Assembly: GCA_005772955.1 (NCBI GenBank) | Contig: SXID01000036.1 | Location: 1-33,585, forward strand | Origin: Planctomycetia bacterium | Lineage (GTDB): Bacteria > Planctomycetota > Planctomycetia > Gemmatales > Gemmataceae | DNA: 33,585 nucleotides | Direction: 5' to 3' | Shown: positions 16,999 through 24,139 of the stretch, piece after piece | Layout of the letters: each line of letters begins with the position of its first letter | Numbering within the stretch: the first letter of the stretch is position 1 | Translations under genes and position numbers: made by a program | The notes under the pieces: generated by a model | Database searches by the model: none | What the model saw: the letters and a program-made list of their open reading frames with translations, nothing else | What the model was told of the DNA's origin: nothing

Positions 16999-17005
16999 TG
17001 TGAAG

Positions 17006-18292
17006 ATGCACGAACGCCTGACCCACTTCCGCGAGATTCTGCGCTACGTCCCCCGGTTCCGCGACCGGGTGTTCGTTATCGCCATCGACGGCGCCGTCGT
17101 CGAAGACGACAACTTCCCGAACCTGCTGCTCGACATCGCGCTTTTGCGGAGTCTGAGCATCCGGGTTGCGCTCGTTCACGGGGCGGCGCATCAGGTGAAG
17201 CGGTACGCGGATCTCGTCAAGATGACGCCGTCGGACCTCGACGGCACCGGCATCACGGACCGCGAGACGCTGAACGTCGCCATCACTGCGGCCAATCGCG
17301 TCACGCACGAAATCCTTGAAGGGCTGTCCGCCAACGACCTGCGGTCCGCGTGCCCGAACGCGGTGGTCGCGCACCCGGCGGGTATCTTGGGGGGCGTCGA
17401 TCACCTGTTCACCGGGCGCGTCGAGCGCGTCGATACCGGGTTGCTCCAAACGCTGCTCGAACACGACATCGTGCCCGTCGTTCCGCCCATCGGCATCGAC
17501 GGTGCGGGCGCGTCGTACCGGCTCAACTCCGACGCGGTCGCGGTGGAAATCGCGAAATCGCTCCGCGCGGTCAAACTCGTGTACCTGAACACCGAGGGCG
17601 GGGTCTCCGACTTAAAGGGCGTGATCCGGCAGATGGACGTGCAAGAGGCCGACACGTTCCTGAAGAAGTGCCGCGGCGAACTGCAACCGGGGACCGTCAC
17701 CAAACTCACGCACGCCGTCCGCGCGTGCAAAGAGGGCGTGGAACGCGTTCACATCATCGACGGTCGCGAACAGGAAGGGTTGCTCGGCGAGGTGTTCTCG
17801 AACGAAGGCATCGGCACGCTGATCTACGCGAACGAGTACCAGGCAATCCGCGCGGCGCAGAAGAAAGATGTGCGTGCGGTCTACACGCTGATTCAACAGG
17901 GGGCACAAAACGACGAGTTGGTGAAACGGACGCGGGCCGAACTCGAAAAGATCATCGGGGACTACTTCGTATTTGAGGTGGACCGCAACGCGATCGCGTG
18001 CGCGGCGTTGCACGTGTACCCCGAGCAGAACATGGCGGAACTGGCGAGCGTGTTCGTCGATTCGCGGTACGAGAACAAGGGCATCGGCGCGAAACTGATC
18101 CAGTACACGGAGAGCGAAGCCCGCAAGAAAGGGATTGCGAAACTGTTCTGCCTCTCGACGCAGGCGATCAACTATTTCATCCAAAAGGGCGGGTACAAAC
18201 TCGGCACGCCCGACGACCTGCCGCCGACACGCCGCGAGAAGTACGACCAGCACAGGCGCAACTCGCAGGTACTCATCAAGGCGCTTGGGTAG
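17006..18292 (+). CDS. argA: Amino-acid N-acetyltransferase (N-acetylglutamate synthase)
   Basis: 428 aa, near the usual ArgA length (443 in E. coli). It acetylates L-glutamate with acetyl-CoA to start arginine synthesis. The N-terminal amino-acid-kinase fold spans about 1-285: FVIAIDGAVVEDDNFPNLLL, RVALVHGAAHQVKRYADL, RLNSDAVAVEIAKSLRAVKL and LNTEGGVSDL. The C-terminal GNAT domain (about 290-428) contains ALHVYPEQNMAELASVFVDS, RYENKGIGAKLI (acetyl-CoA loop) and STQAINYFIQKGGYK. The kinase-like half lacks catalytic function in this family and carries arginine feedback control. The ATG at 17006 follows the heptamer repeat and has only GAAG nearby, no true Shine-Dalgarno. It is divergent from trxB. 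Confidence 0.92.
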   Translation: MHERLTHFREILRYVPRFRDRVFVIAIDGAVVEDDNFPNLLLDIALLRSLSIRVALVHGAAHQVKRYADLVKMTPSDLDGTGITDRETLNVAITAANRVTHEILEGLSANDLRSACPNAVVAHPAGILGGVDHLFTGRVERVDTGLLQTLLEHDIVPVVPPIGIDGAGASYRLNSDAVAVEIAKSLRAVKLVYLNTEGGVSDLKGVIRQMDVQEADTFLKKCRGELQPGTVTKLTHAVRACKEGVERVHIIDGREQEGLLGEVFSNEGIGTLIYANEYQAIRAAQKKDVRAVYTLIQQGAQNDELVKRTRAELEKIIGDYFVFEVDRNAIACAALHVYPEQNMAELASVFVDSRYENKGIGAKLIQYTESEARKKGIAKLFCLSTQAINYFIQKGGYKLGTPDDLPPTRREKYDQHRRNSQVLIKALG

Positions 18293-18429
18293 GGTCGCCC
18301 GCTCGCGCAGCCGCAAGCAGCTCCTGAAAAACTGGGAGGTTAGGCTGTCTTTGTTGCCTGTGCTACGCTTCCGCCCGATCCTTGCATCCCCTACACCCCT
18401 TCGCTTCCGCCCCCTCGCTCGTCGCGGCC

Positions 18430-18464
18430 GATAACCCCTCTCGCCACCACCGCGAGAGGTTATC
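18430..18464 (+). promoter_or_regulatory. Hairpin that buries the ribosome site of the next gene
   Basis: GATAACCCCTCTCGC (18430-18444) pairs with GCGAGAGGTTATC (18452-18464) around the loop CACCACC, with a 2-nt CC bulge. The 3' arm contains GAGAGG, the Shine-Dalgarno of the gene starting at 18467, and ends 3 nt before its ATG. The stem has 13 base pairs, so translation would need it opened. It could be an RNA switch, thermometer or attenuator; no ligand domain is visible upstream. Confidence 0.6.
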
Positions 18465-18466
18465 CC

Positions 18467-18790
18467 ATGGCCACATTCTACCTGCTGCCGCCACGCGAAT
18501 GCCTCGAACAAGCCGTGAGCGACCTGTTCGCGAATCTGCTCCCCGGGTTGCCGCTCCCGGCGGATGCGTGGGACACGCTGGCGGGGCAACTCGCGGCGGT
18601 TGTGGGGTGGAGCGACGACGTGTTCCTCGTGCCCCGCGACGAGCTACCGGAAGGCGAACCCGGCGCGGCACTTGCGGAAGGATACGGCGCCGAACCCGGC
18701 GACCGCGTCGTGGACGTGAGCCTCGCGCGCGCGGCGCGGTCGTGGGTCGTGACACAAGCCGACGTTTCCAGCGCCGCGCCCGCGCGATAG
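18467..18790 (+). CDS. Small protein of unknown function
   Basis: 107 aa, starting MATFYLLPPRECLEQAVSDL. It is acidic, with a helical N-terminal half (FANLLPGLPLPADAWDTLAG) and a C-terminal part with VFLVPRDELPEGE and VVDVSLARAARSW. No signal peptide, membrane helix or catalytic motif is visible. GC-rich third positions and a clear GAGAGG site 7 nt before the ATG support a real gene. Its ribosome site lies inside a stable hairpin. The next gene starts 62 bp downstream, also without known function; the pair may be co-transcribed. Confidence 0.72.
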   Translation: MATFYLLPPRECLEQAVSDLFANLLPGLPLPADAWDTLAGQLAAVVGWSDDVFLVPRDELPEGEPGAALAEGYGAEPGDRVVDVSLARAARSWVVTQADVSSAAPAR

Positions 18791-18852
18791 GATGAGTGCA
18801 TCGCGGCGCCGTTTTCGCGCCACGAACACTGACACACACGAAACCCCACCCC

Positions 18853-19377
18853 ATGACCGATCCCCTCGACACGAGCGACGACTGGGCAGAACTCGCCCGC
18901 GAACTGGAACGAGACAAACCGCCCGCCGCCCCCAAACCGCGCCCGGAAGACACCGACAGCGTGACGGAATCAAGCGAGGGCGAAGGCGACGAGGAGTTTG
19001 ACGACTCCGAAGAGACACCCGCCAGCGAAGCCGGCGCCGAGGGCGACGGGGCCGGCGGCACCGGGCGGAAACGCCGCCGCCGCCGCCGCCGCCGCCGTAA
19101 GGGCGCGCCGGGCGAGGCCGTGGCCCCGGTCGCGGACGCTGCCGCTGCGGGCGAAGACGAGAGCGAAGCGGAAACCGAGGCCGAAGAGGAACCCGTAGCC
19201 GAATCGGTCGCGGAGGCCGAAGACTTCGACACGCCCGAAGGCGAAGACTTCGACGCCGAACCTGCCCCGCTCGCGGCTGAAGAGGACACAGCCAACGATG
19301 TACTCCGCGAACTTATCGCCACGTGGAACGTGCCGTCGTGGGACAGCATCGTGAGCGGGCTGTACCGGCCCAACTAA
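18853..19377 (+). CDS. Acidic disordered protein with poly-Arg block
   Basis: 174 aa, starting MTDPLDTSDDWAELARELER. The middle is Glu/Asp-rich and low-complexity, interrupted by a block of about nine Arg flanked by Lys (positions about 72-84). A short ordered C-terminus follows, NDVLRELIATWNVPSWDSIV then SGLYRPN, which looks like a conserved tail. The Arg block could bind RNA or membrane phosphates, but this is only a charge argument. It is encoded by eight consecutive CGC codons and a CGT (19072-19098), a slippage-prone run. The ATG at 18853 is preceded by A/C-rich ACACACGAAACCCCACCCC and no Shine-Dalgarno. The opposite strand is open through this region because of composition. Confidence 0.75.
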   Translation: MTDPLDTSDDWAELARELERDKPPAAPKPRPEDTDSVTESSEGEGDEEFDDSEETPASEAGAEGDGAGGTGRKRRRRRRRRRKGAPGEAVAPVADAAAAGEDESEAETEAEEEPVAESVAEAEDFDTPEGEDFDAEPAPLAAEEDTANDVLRELIATWNVPSWDSIVSGLYRPN

Positions 19378-19380
19378 AGC

Positions 19381-19470
19381 AGTTGCGAGTCCTGAGTTGC
19401 GAGTCCCGAGTTGAAAACACCCGCTTTCTGTCTTCGCTTCGGCTCACAACTCACAACTCACAACTCGGAG
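19381..19470. repeat. AGTTGCG/ACAACTC heptamer repeats before the GNAT gene
   Basis: AGTTGCGAGTCCTGAGTTGC continues to about 19413 on the left. CACAACTCACAACTCACAAC and TCGGAG lie at 19445-19470 on the right, with three ACAACTC heptamers. The two blocks are approximate reverse complements, so the region can fold into a long imperfect hairpin. The right block ends at the Shine-Dalgarno GGAG of the GNAT gene. Confidence 0.75.
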
Positions 19471-19475
19471 CTGAA

Positions 19476-19931
19476 ATGGCGGATGCGATTATAGACGTGG
19501 TGGGAGTGGACGAACTCCCGCTCATCGTTGAGATGTACAACCAGATTTTCCGGCCCGCGAAGCCGATCGAGTCGTTTCGCCGCCGGTACCTGGGGCGGCA
19601 CAATGTTCTCCAACTCGTCGCGAGAATAAAGGGCAAGCCAGCCGGCTTTTTCCTCGGCTTCGAGTTGAAGCCCGACACGTTCTTCGCGTGGTTCTATGGC
19701 GTGATGCCAGACGCGCGACGACTGGGCATCGGCTCGCAACTCATGGAAGCGGCGCAAGGTTGGGCGACCCAACACAACTACGAAACGATCCGGCTAGAGT
19801 GCCACAACACCCACCGCCCGATGCTCCACCTCGCCATCGAACTTGGCTACGATGTCGTCGGCCTGCACTGGGACGCCGACCGCGGCGATAACCTCATCAT
19901 GTTCGAGAAGAGTCTTTCGGGCGGGCGCTAG
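19476..19931 (+). CDS. GNAT-family N-acetyltransferase
   Basis: 151 aa, a single GNAT domain that would acetylate an unknown amine with acetyl-CoA. The acetyl-CoA loop reads [17 protein letters not shown] after the beta-4 strand [13 protein letters not shown]-terminal elements are [20 protein letters not shown] and NLIMFEKSL. The LxxNxxH-like [11 protein letters not shown] segment is common in GNATs acting on protein N-termini or small amines; the substrate is not predictable. The ATG at 19476 has GGAG 5 nt upstream, so here a repeat leader and a Shine-Dalgarno occur together. glgC begins 152 bp downstream. Confidence 0.85.
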   Translation: MADAIIDVVGVDELPLIVEMYNQIFRPAKPIESFRRRYLGRHNVLQLVARIKGKPAGFFLGFELKPDTFFAWFYGVMPDARRLGIGSQLMEAAQGWATQHNYETIRLECHNTHRPMLHLAIELGYDVVGLHWDADRGDNLIMFEKSLSGGR

Positions 19932-19985
19932 AGGACCGAGGGTAGAAGGCAGAGGAACAGTAAAGCAGCAAGCAAAAGCAAGCCG

Positions 19986-20009
19986 TGCGACTGCGGTCAC
20001 ACGGCCTTC
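19986..20009 (+). terminator. Possible hairpin after the GNAT gene
   Basis: GCCGTG and CACGGC pair, with GAC-GTC inside, one C-A mismatch and a TGCG loop. A short T-containing tract (CTTCGCATTT) follows. It is a weak terminator candidate lying 5' of the glgC leader repeat. Confidence 0.3.
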
Positions 20010-20030
20010 GCATTTCCCTCTGCGCGTCAC

Positions 20031-20083
20031 TCTGTAGTCTGTCTTCTGTCTTCTGTCTTCTGTCCTTTTGTCTCTGGTGTCTC
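20031..20083 (+). repeat. TGTCTTC heptamer repeat as glgC leader
   Basis: Three exact TGTCTTC units (20040-20060) followed by TGTCC and TTTTGTCTCTGGTGTCTC run directly to the glgC ATG. The leader is almost purely C/T with scattered G and has no Shine-Dalgarno. The same heptamer occurs in the hairpin at 24053-24101. Confidence 0.8.
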
Positions 20084-21346
20084 ATGCGTGGCGTTGTTAC
20101 CGTGATCCTGGCCGGGGGCAGGGGAACCCGGCTCGAACCGCTGACACGCGACCGCGCGAAGCCGGCCGTGCCATTCGGCGGACTGTACCGCATCATCGAC
20201 TTCACGCTCTCCAACTGCATCAACAGTGGACTGCGTCGCGTCCTCGTACTCACGCAGTTCAAGTCACGCAGCCTGGACCGGCACATTAGGCACGGGTGGG
20301 GGTTCCTCAGTTCCGAACTCGGTGAGTCGGTCGAGGTGCTCCCGCCACAACAGCGGATCGACGAGACGTGGTACAAGGGCACTGCGGACGCGATCTATCA
20401 GAACATCTACTCGCTGGAGCGTGAACACGCCGACTACACGCTGATCCTCGCCGGCGACCACATCTACAAGATGGACTACGGGCACATGATCCGGGCACAC
20501 ATCGACCGCAAGGCCGATGTGACTATCGGGTGCATTCCCGTTCCGCTCGACGAAGTCAGGAATTTCGGCATCATGCAGACCGGGACCGATGACCGCGTCG
20601 TGAACTTCCTGGAGAAGCCAAAGACCGCGCCCCCAATGCCCGGCGACGCGCACCACGCCCTCGGCTCCATGGGCATCTACGTGTTCAAAACGCGATTGCT
20701 GTTCGAGTTGCTCTGTCAGGACGCCGCGAAGACCGGCAGCGACCACGACTTCGGCAAGAACATCATCCCGCAGATGCTGGAGAGCGGGCAGAAGGTGATC
20801 GCGCATCGCTTCCTGGACCAGAACCGCAAGGCGGTGCCGTACTGGCGCGACGTAGGCACGCTCGACGCTTACTACCAGGCGAGCATGGACTTGGTCGCGG
20901 TCGAGCCGGTACTGAACATGTACGACGCGACGTGGCCGATCCGCACGCTTCAACCGCAACTGCCGCCGCCGAAGTTCGTGTTCACGGGCGAAGGGCCGCA
21001 CGGGCACGCACGCCGCGGCGAGGCGCTGGACAGCATCGTGTGCGCCGGGAGCGTCGTCTCTGGCGGGCACGTGCGACGCAGCATCCTCTCGCCTCGCGCT
21101 CGCGTGAACAGTTACGCCGTCGTGGAAGACTCGATCCTGCTCGACGGGGTGGACGTGGGCCGCTACTGCCGCGTGCGGAAGGCGATCATCGACAAGGACG
21201 TGAAACTCCCGCCGTACACGGTGATCGGTTACGACCCGGACTTCGACCGGCGCCGCGGACTCACTGTGACTGACCTCGGCGTCGTCGTGGTGCCGAAGAA
21301 CGAGCCGCCTGAAACGTTCCAGGCACCCAACCCACTGCCGAACTGA
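20084..21346 (+). CDS. glgC: Glucose-1-phosphate adenylyltransferase
   Basis: 420 aa, near the E. coli length (431). It makes ADP-glucose from ATP and glucose-1-phosphate, the committed step of glycogen synthesis. The N-terminus [20 protein letters not shown] and [20 protein letters not shown] are the nucleotide and regulatory signatures. [47 protein letters not shown] (catalytic and sugar-binding regions) and a C-terminal left-handed beta-helix ([36 protein letters not shown]) follow. The ATG at 20084 is the first position that gives the normal GlgC N-terminus; the open frame upstream is translated repeat. glgA and glgB are not in the window. Confidence 0.96.
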   Translation: MRGVVTVILAGGRGTRLEPLTRDRAKPAVPFGGLYRIIDFTLSNCINSGLRRVLVLTQFKSRSLDRHIRHGWGFLSSELGESVEVLPPQQRIDETWYKGTADAIYQNIYSLEREHADYTLILAGDHIYKMDYGHMIRAHIDRKADVTIGCIPVPLDEVRNFGIMQTGTDDRVVNFLEKPKTAPPMPGDAHHALGSMGIYVFKTRLLFELLCQDAAKTGSDHDFGKNIIPQMLESGQKVIAHRFLDQNRKAVPYWRDVGTLDAYYQASMDLVAVEPVLNMYDATWPIRTLQPQLPPPKFVFTGEGPHGHARRGEALDSIVCAGSVVSGGHVRRSILSPRARVNSYAVVEDSILLDGVDVGRYCRVRKAIIDKDVKLPPYTVIGYDPDFDRRRGLTVTDLGVVVVPKNEPPETFQAPNPLPN

Positions 21347-21467
21347 AGACGAAGTCCTGGGGTCTGTGGTCGTTCTCTTCAACTGTTTTCACTTCCTTTG
21401 TCGTTCTTCGCACTCACACGCGCGTGTTCTTTTCCTCATCACTACGGTCAGACGACACTTCGCGACC

Positions 21468-21509
21468 GCGAACAAAAAGAAGAAGGTCCGGCGGGGTCGC
21501 CGGACCTTC
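21468..21509 (-). terminator. Rho-independent terminator for the Tad cluster
   Basis: GAAGGTCCGGCG (21482-21493) and CGCCGGACCTTC (21498-21509) form a perfect 12-bp stem with loop GGGT. On the minus strand the hairpin is followed by TTCTTCTTTTTG, a good U-tract. It lies 22 bp after the tadG-like stop. The rest of the gap (21347-21467) shows no other feature. Confidence 0.88.
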
Positions 21510-21531
21510 GGGGAGCAGTTGAATGGCTGGG

Positions 21532-22821
21532 TCACTCGACGAGCAGAATCTCCCGCGTGCCGGGCGTGAGGTCCGGCTTCCACGTGCAGTTGTAGGTGCC
21601 GTTCCCGCTGAGTACCAGATCGTAGCTGATGTACTGGGAACCGATCGTCTGCTGGGTACCGTTGCCCGATACGCTCAGGGCCGCGCTGGCCGCGTAGAAC
21701 GTTCCGGTGATGCTCATGATCGCGTCGGCACTCCCGCTGATGTTCACGGGGGCGGTCGCGGTTCGTTCCTGGAACAGGAGGATTCCCTGGTACGGTCCCG
21801 TTGTCATCGGAGAGAGGACAACTGTCCCCTGGCCGGCAATGTCGATCTTGTCGCTGGTCGATTGCGGGGCGTTGTAGATCAGCACGCCTTCGCCGTACAA
21901 CGCACCCTGACCACCCAGGCTGAACCCGCCGCCGTCCATGTAATAAATTCCCGGCGCCAGGTTCACCGTCCCACCCGTGATACTGATCCCGCCCTGGTAC
22001 ACTCCCGGTTGGAGATTGAGCGTGCCGTTTCCAGACTTCTGGAGCTTGTGGGTACGCTGGACGACCAGTTTGCTCGGGTCCGGGGGCGGCACGCTCGCCA
22101 GCGGGTCGGGGATCGGCTCGGAGTACGTCACGATCGGTCCGGTGAACGAGCCGCCCCCGGGGGTGGTGTACCCGATGGGGCCGCCACCAACCAGGAACTT
22201 GTCGGCGGTCATCGTCCCGTTACCGTTAGCGATCATCGCCTCGTTGCTGTTCGAGTTGACCTGGATTGGCGCCCCTTGCACGGTGATCCCGCCGTTGCCA
22301 CCGGCGTTCAGTGCGCCCTTGCCGACTGGGTCCAGACAGATGATGGCGTTGCTGATGCCACCGCGACGGCCGCGGGACACCGACCGCGCGCCGTAGGACA
22401 CCTTGTCGCTGCCGAACACCCGGCTGAAGTACTGCGGCTGGGAGTGACTGATGATCACCTCGGTGTGGCACGTCTGGCCCTTGAACGGACCGGACTGGGG
22501 CGGAATGTTGACGGTTACGGTACAGTCGTCCACCCCGTGCTCGTACCCGTTCGCCTTGGCCGTCGCCAGGGCCGCCGCCTTGGCGGTGCCGTTCGGGTCG
22601 GTCCCCTTGTTCGCCCACCAGTTGGCGTACATGTCATTGGCGGCTGCCAGCGCCGCCGCGTCGGAGGCGCTGTACGCCTGGCGGCGCTTGTCCAACAGCA
22701 TTCCGCCGTCGAGCGACAGGGCGACGATCGCGAGGATCGCAATTAACGAGACCGCGACGACCACCACCACCGTGCCCTTCCGCCGAGGTCCGCCGCATCG
22801 GGCGGGAGTACGCAGTTTCAT
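21532..22821 (-). CDS. TadG-like pilus-assembly protein with Gly/Asn-rich beta-helix region
   Basis: 429 aa. The N-terminus has KGTVVVVVAVSLIAILAIVA-LSLDGG (membrane helix at about 17-38), then MLLDKRRQAYSASDAAALAA, the TadG/Flp-pilus N-terminal pattern. The middle (about 60-145) includes a Cys-containing segment and ends in RVFGSDKVSYGARSVSRGRR. From about 150 onward there are repeated GNG/GGT motifs (LNAGGNGGITVQGAPIQVNS, SGNGTLNLQPGVYQGG, NLAPGIYYMDGGGFSLGGQG), typical of right-handed parallel beta-helix or polymer-forming folds. The usual TadG has a von Willebrand domain instead. The ATG at 22819-22821 has GAGG 5 nt upstream. It is the last gene of a three-gene minus-strand operon and is followed by a strong terminator. 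Confidence 0.8.
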   Translation of the reverse strand: MKLRTPARCGGPRRKGTVVVVVAVSLIAILAIVALSLDGGMLLDKRRQAYSASDAAALAAANDMYANWWANKGTDPNGTAKAAALATAKANGYEHGVDDCTVTVNIPPQSGPFKGQTCHTEVIISHSQPQYFSRVFGSDKVSYGARSVSRGRRGGISNAIICLDPVGKGALNAGGNGGITVQGAPIQVNSNSNEAMIANGNGTMTADKFLVGGGPIGYTTPGGGSFTGPIVTYSEPIPDPLASVPPPDPSKLVVQRTHKLQKSGNGTLNLQPGVYQGGISITGGTVNLAPGIYYMDGGGFSLGGQGALYGEGVLIYNAPQSTSDKIDIAGQGTVVLSPMTTGPYQGILLFQERTATAPVNISGSADAIMSITGTFYAASAALSVSGNGTQQTIGSQYISYDLVLSGNGTYNCTWKPDLTPGTREILLVE

Positions 22822-22828
22822 GGGTGCC

Positions 22829-23314
22829 TCAGTAAGAGATCGTGTTGACGGATGTGCTGGAAACCGGGAGCGATCCAAACAGTCCGGTGTTCCACGTGTA
22901 AGTGACGGTGACGGTGACGGTGTTGCTCCTGGCCACGCCTTGGACCAGGCCCGTGACCGGATCAACGACCTGGACGACCCGGATCGGGTTCTTGTCCGGG
23001 GTGCCGTCGGCGTTCGTGTTCCAGGTGACCGAGTACGTAAGCCCCTCGGTCTGCATCCCGGCCGCGTGCGGGGCGATCGCGTTCGTGTACACGTCCTGCG
23101 GGGTTGCGGCCGTCGTACTGTTCTCTCTGGCGTACTGACTACCGTGGACCGACGCCCACCGCGACGCCTCCCGCGAGGCGTGAGCCACCTGCTGATACCG
23201 GAACACGCCAAGGCCGAGCAAGATGATGCCGAGTAGGAGCAGGAAGAGGACCGGGTAGACCAACGCGGCCTCGGCCAGGACTGTACCCGAACGTGCTTTC
23301 CGTTTCAGTAACAT
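22829..23314 (-). CDS. TadE-like pseudopilin
   Basis: 161 aa. The short basic N-terminus MLLKRKARSGTVLAEAALVY with the following PVLFLLLLGIILLGLGVFRY is the TadE signature: a Gly before a Glu-containing hydrophobic helix. The ectodomain ends in TVTVTYTWNTGLFGSLPVSS. TadE proteins are minor pseudopilins of Tad/Flp secretion systems, processed by a TadV-type peptidase. The start has GGAG 9 nt upstream. The downstream tadG-like start is 7 bp after this stop, so the genes are probably translated together. No Flp pilin, CpaF/TadA ATPase or TadB/C is visible in the window. Confidence 0.85.
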   Translation of the reverse strand: MLLKRKARSGTVLAEAALVYPVLFLLLLGIILLGLGVFRYQQVAHASREASRWASVHGSQYARENSTTAATPQDVYTNAIAPHAAGMQTEGLTYSVTWNTNADGTPDKNPIRVVQVVDPVTGLVQGVARSNTVTVTVTYTWNTGLFGSLPVSSTSVNTISY

Positions 23315-23343
23315 GGTCGTGGTCTCCGTCCGGTGTCAGCGGA

Positions 23344-23757
23344 TCACTTGGTCACAAGAGGGGCGACCCGCATCTGGACGCTCCGGGAGAGCGTCTGGGA
23401 GCTTGGCACACCGGGGAAATTGGTGATCGTCCCGAACGGCATTTCCACCTTCACCGTGACGACTGCGGCGCCGGTCGAGTCGTTGGCGTAAGTCGGGGTC
23501 ACGGTCGCGACTGCGTTCAGGTACGGCGCCTCCGCCAGGGCTGCCGCAGTGACGTTCGCGTACGGCGACTTGGCTGCCGTCTCCTGGTCGGCTGCATAGA
23601 GTGCCCCGTTTCGGGCACACGCCTCGATCGTGATCGTGTAGTGGAGGAGCCGCGCCCAGTCCGTCGCGATCACGCTAATGAACAGCAGGAACGGGAGGAG
23701 AACGGCGAACTCGACCGTTGCCGCTCCCGAGCGCCGGTTGGACTTGGAGACACGCAT
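23344..23757 (-). CDS. TadE-like pseudopilin (second)
   Basis: 137 aa from the ATG at 23755-23757. The N-terminus MRVSKSNRRSGAATVEFAVL with the following LPFLLFISVIATDWARLL is again the TadE pattern (Gly, then Glu five residues later). ACARNGALYAADQETAAKSP and a short beta-rich ectodomain follow. It differs from its neighbour in length and sequence, so the pair is divergent. An upstream in-frame Met would add an Arg-rich extension; the chosen ATG gives the usual short leader. The upstream site is weak (TTGGAA). It is the first gene of the Tad operon; its promoter should lie at 23758-24052. Confidence 0.82.
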   Translation of the reverse strand: MRVSKSNRRSGAATVEFAVLLPFLLFISVIATDWARLLHYTITIEACARNGALYAADQETAAKSPYANVTAAALAEAPYLNAVATVTPTYANDSTGAAVVTVKVEMPFGTITNFPGVPSSQTLSRSVQMRVAPLVTK

Positions 23758-24052
23758 GATATTCCAAGTTACGGGGCGAACTTCGGGTCCGAGTCCCGAG
23801 CGCGGACAAAACCGATCCAACATCCTCATAGTGCGCCCTTGGTCCCGTCGGGTCGGCATTCACGAATATGATGAATTTTTCGAAGTGGATGGCCCCCGCG
23901 CCCGCTCGTTTCGCCTGGTTCGATTTCGTGTGGCGCGAATTGAGACGCGTTTCAGCTCTACTTGGCGCGGCCAGGAATGTAGATTCTGCGGACTGATACC
24001 GGATGGGAGCAAGATTCGGACAGGGAACGTGTGAGGACAAAGGCAAAGAAGT
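23758..24052. other. Tad operon upstream region, no gene found
   Basis: About 295 bp, with no convincing open frame and no repeat. An AT-rich patch at 23860-23885 (ACGAATATGATGAATTTTTC) stands out from the surrounding GC-rich DNA and may be part of the Tad promoter. I could not identify -35/-10 or sigma-54 elements with confidence. Confidence 0.4.
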
Positions 24053-24101
24053 GAAAAGACAGAAGACCAAAACCAAGTTGGTTCTGGTCTTCTGTCTTTT
24101 C
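24053..24101. terminator. Near-perfect 24-bp inverted repeat with TGTCTTC motif
   Basis: GAAAAGACAGAAGACCAAAA-CCAA (24053-24076) and its complement at 24078-24101 match at 23 of 24 positions with a 1-nt spacer. The right arm ends in TCTTCTGTCTTTTC. It sits between the Clp_N gene stop and the Tad promoter region. It may terminate the Clp_N gene on the minus strand, but it also carries the heptamer seen upstream of glgC, so it may be a repeat rather than a simple terminator. Confidence 0.6.
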
Positions 24102-24139
24102 GCTCCGCCATACACGTGCTCGCGCCGCGAGCGCCCACA

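Noticed and set aside
15764-17005. In-frame upstream extension of argA by about 400 codons
   Set aside because: It runs antisense through trxB and through the heptamer repeat; the normal ArgA N-terminus begins at 17006.
18363-19373. A 336-codon minus-strand frame rich in Ser/Ala/Arg
   Set aside because: It overlaps three plus-strand features including a clear small gene, and its composition mirrors the acidic repeat on the other strand.
21523-22746. An open frame of 407 codons on the plus strand over the Tad region
   Set aside because: It is antisense to the TadG-like protein, which has a membrane helix, family motifs, a Shine-Dalgarno and a terminator on the minus strand.
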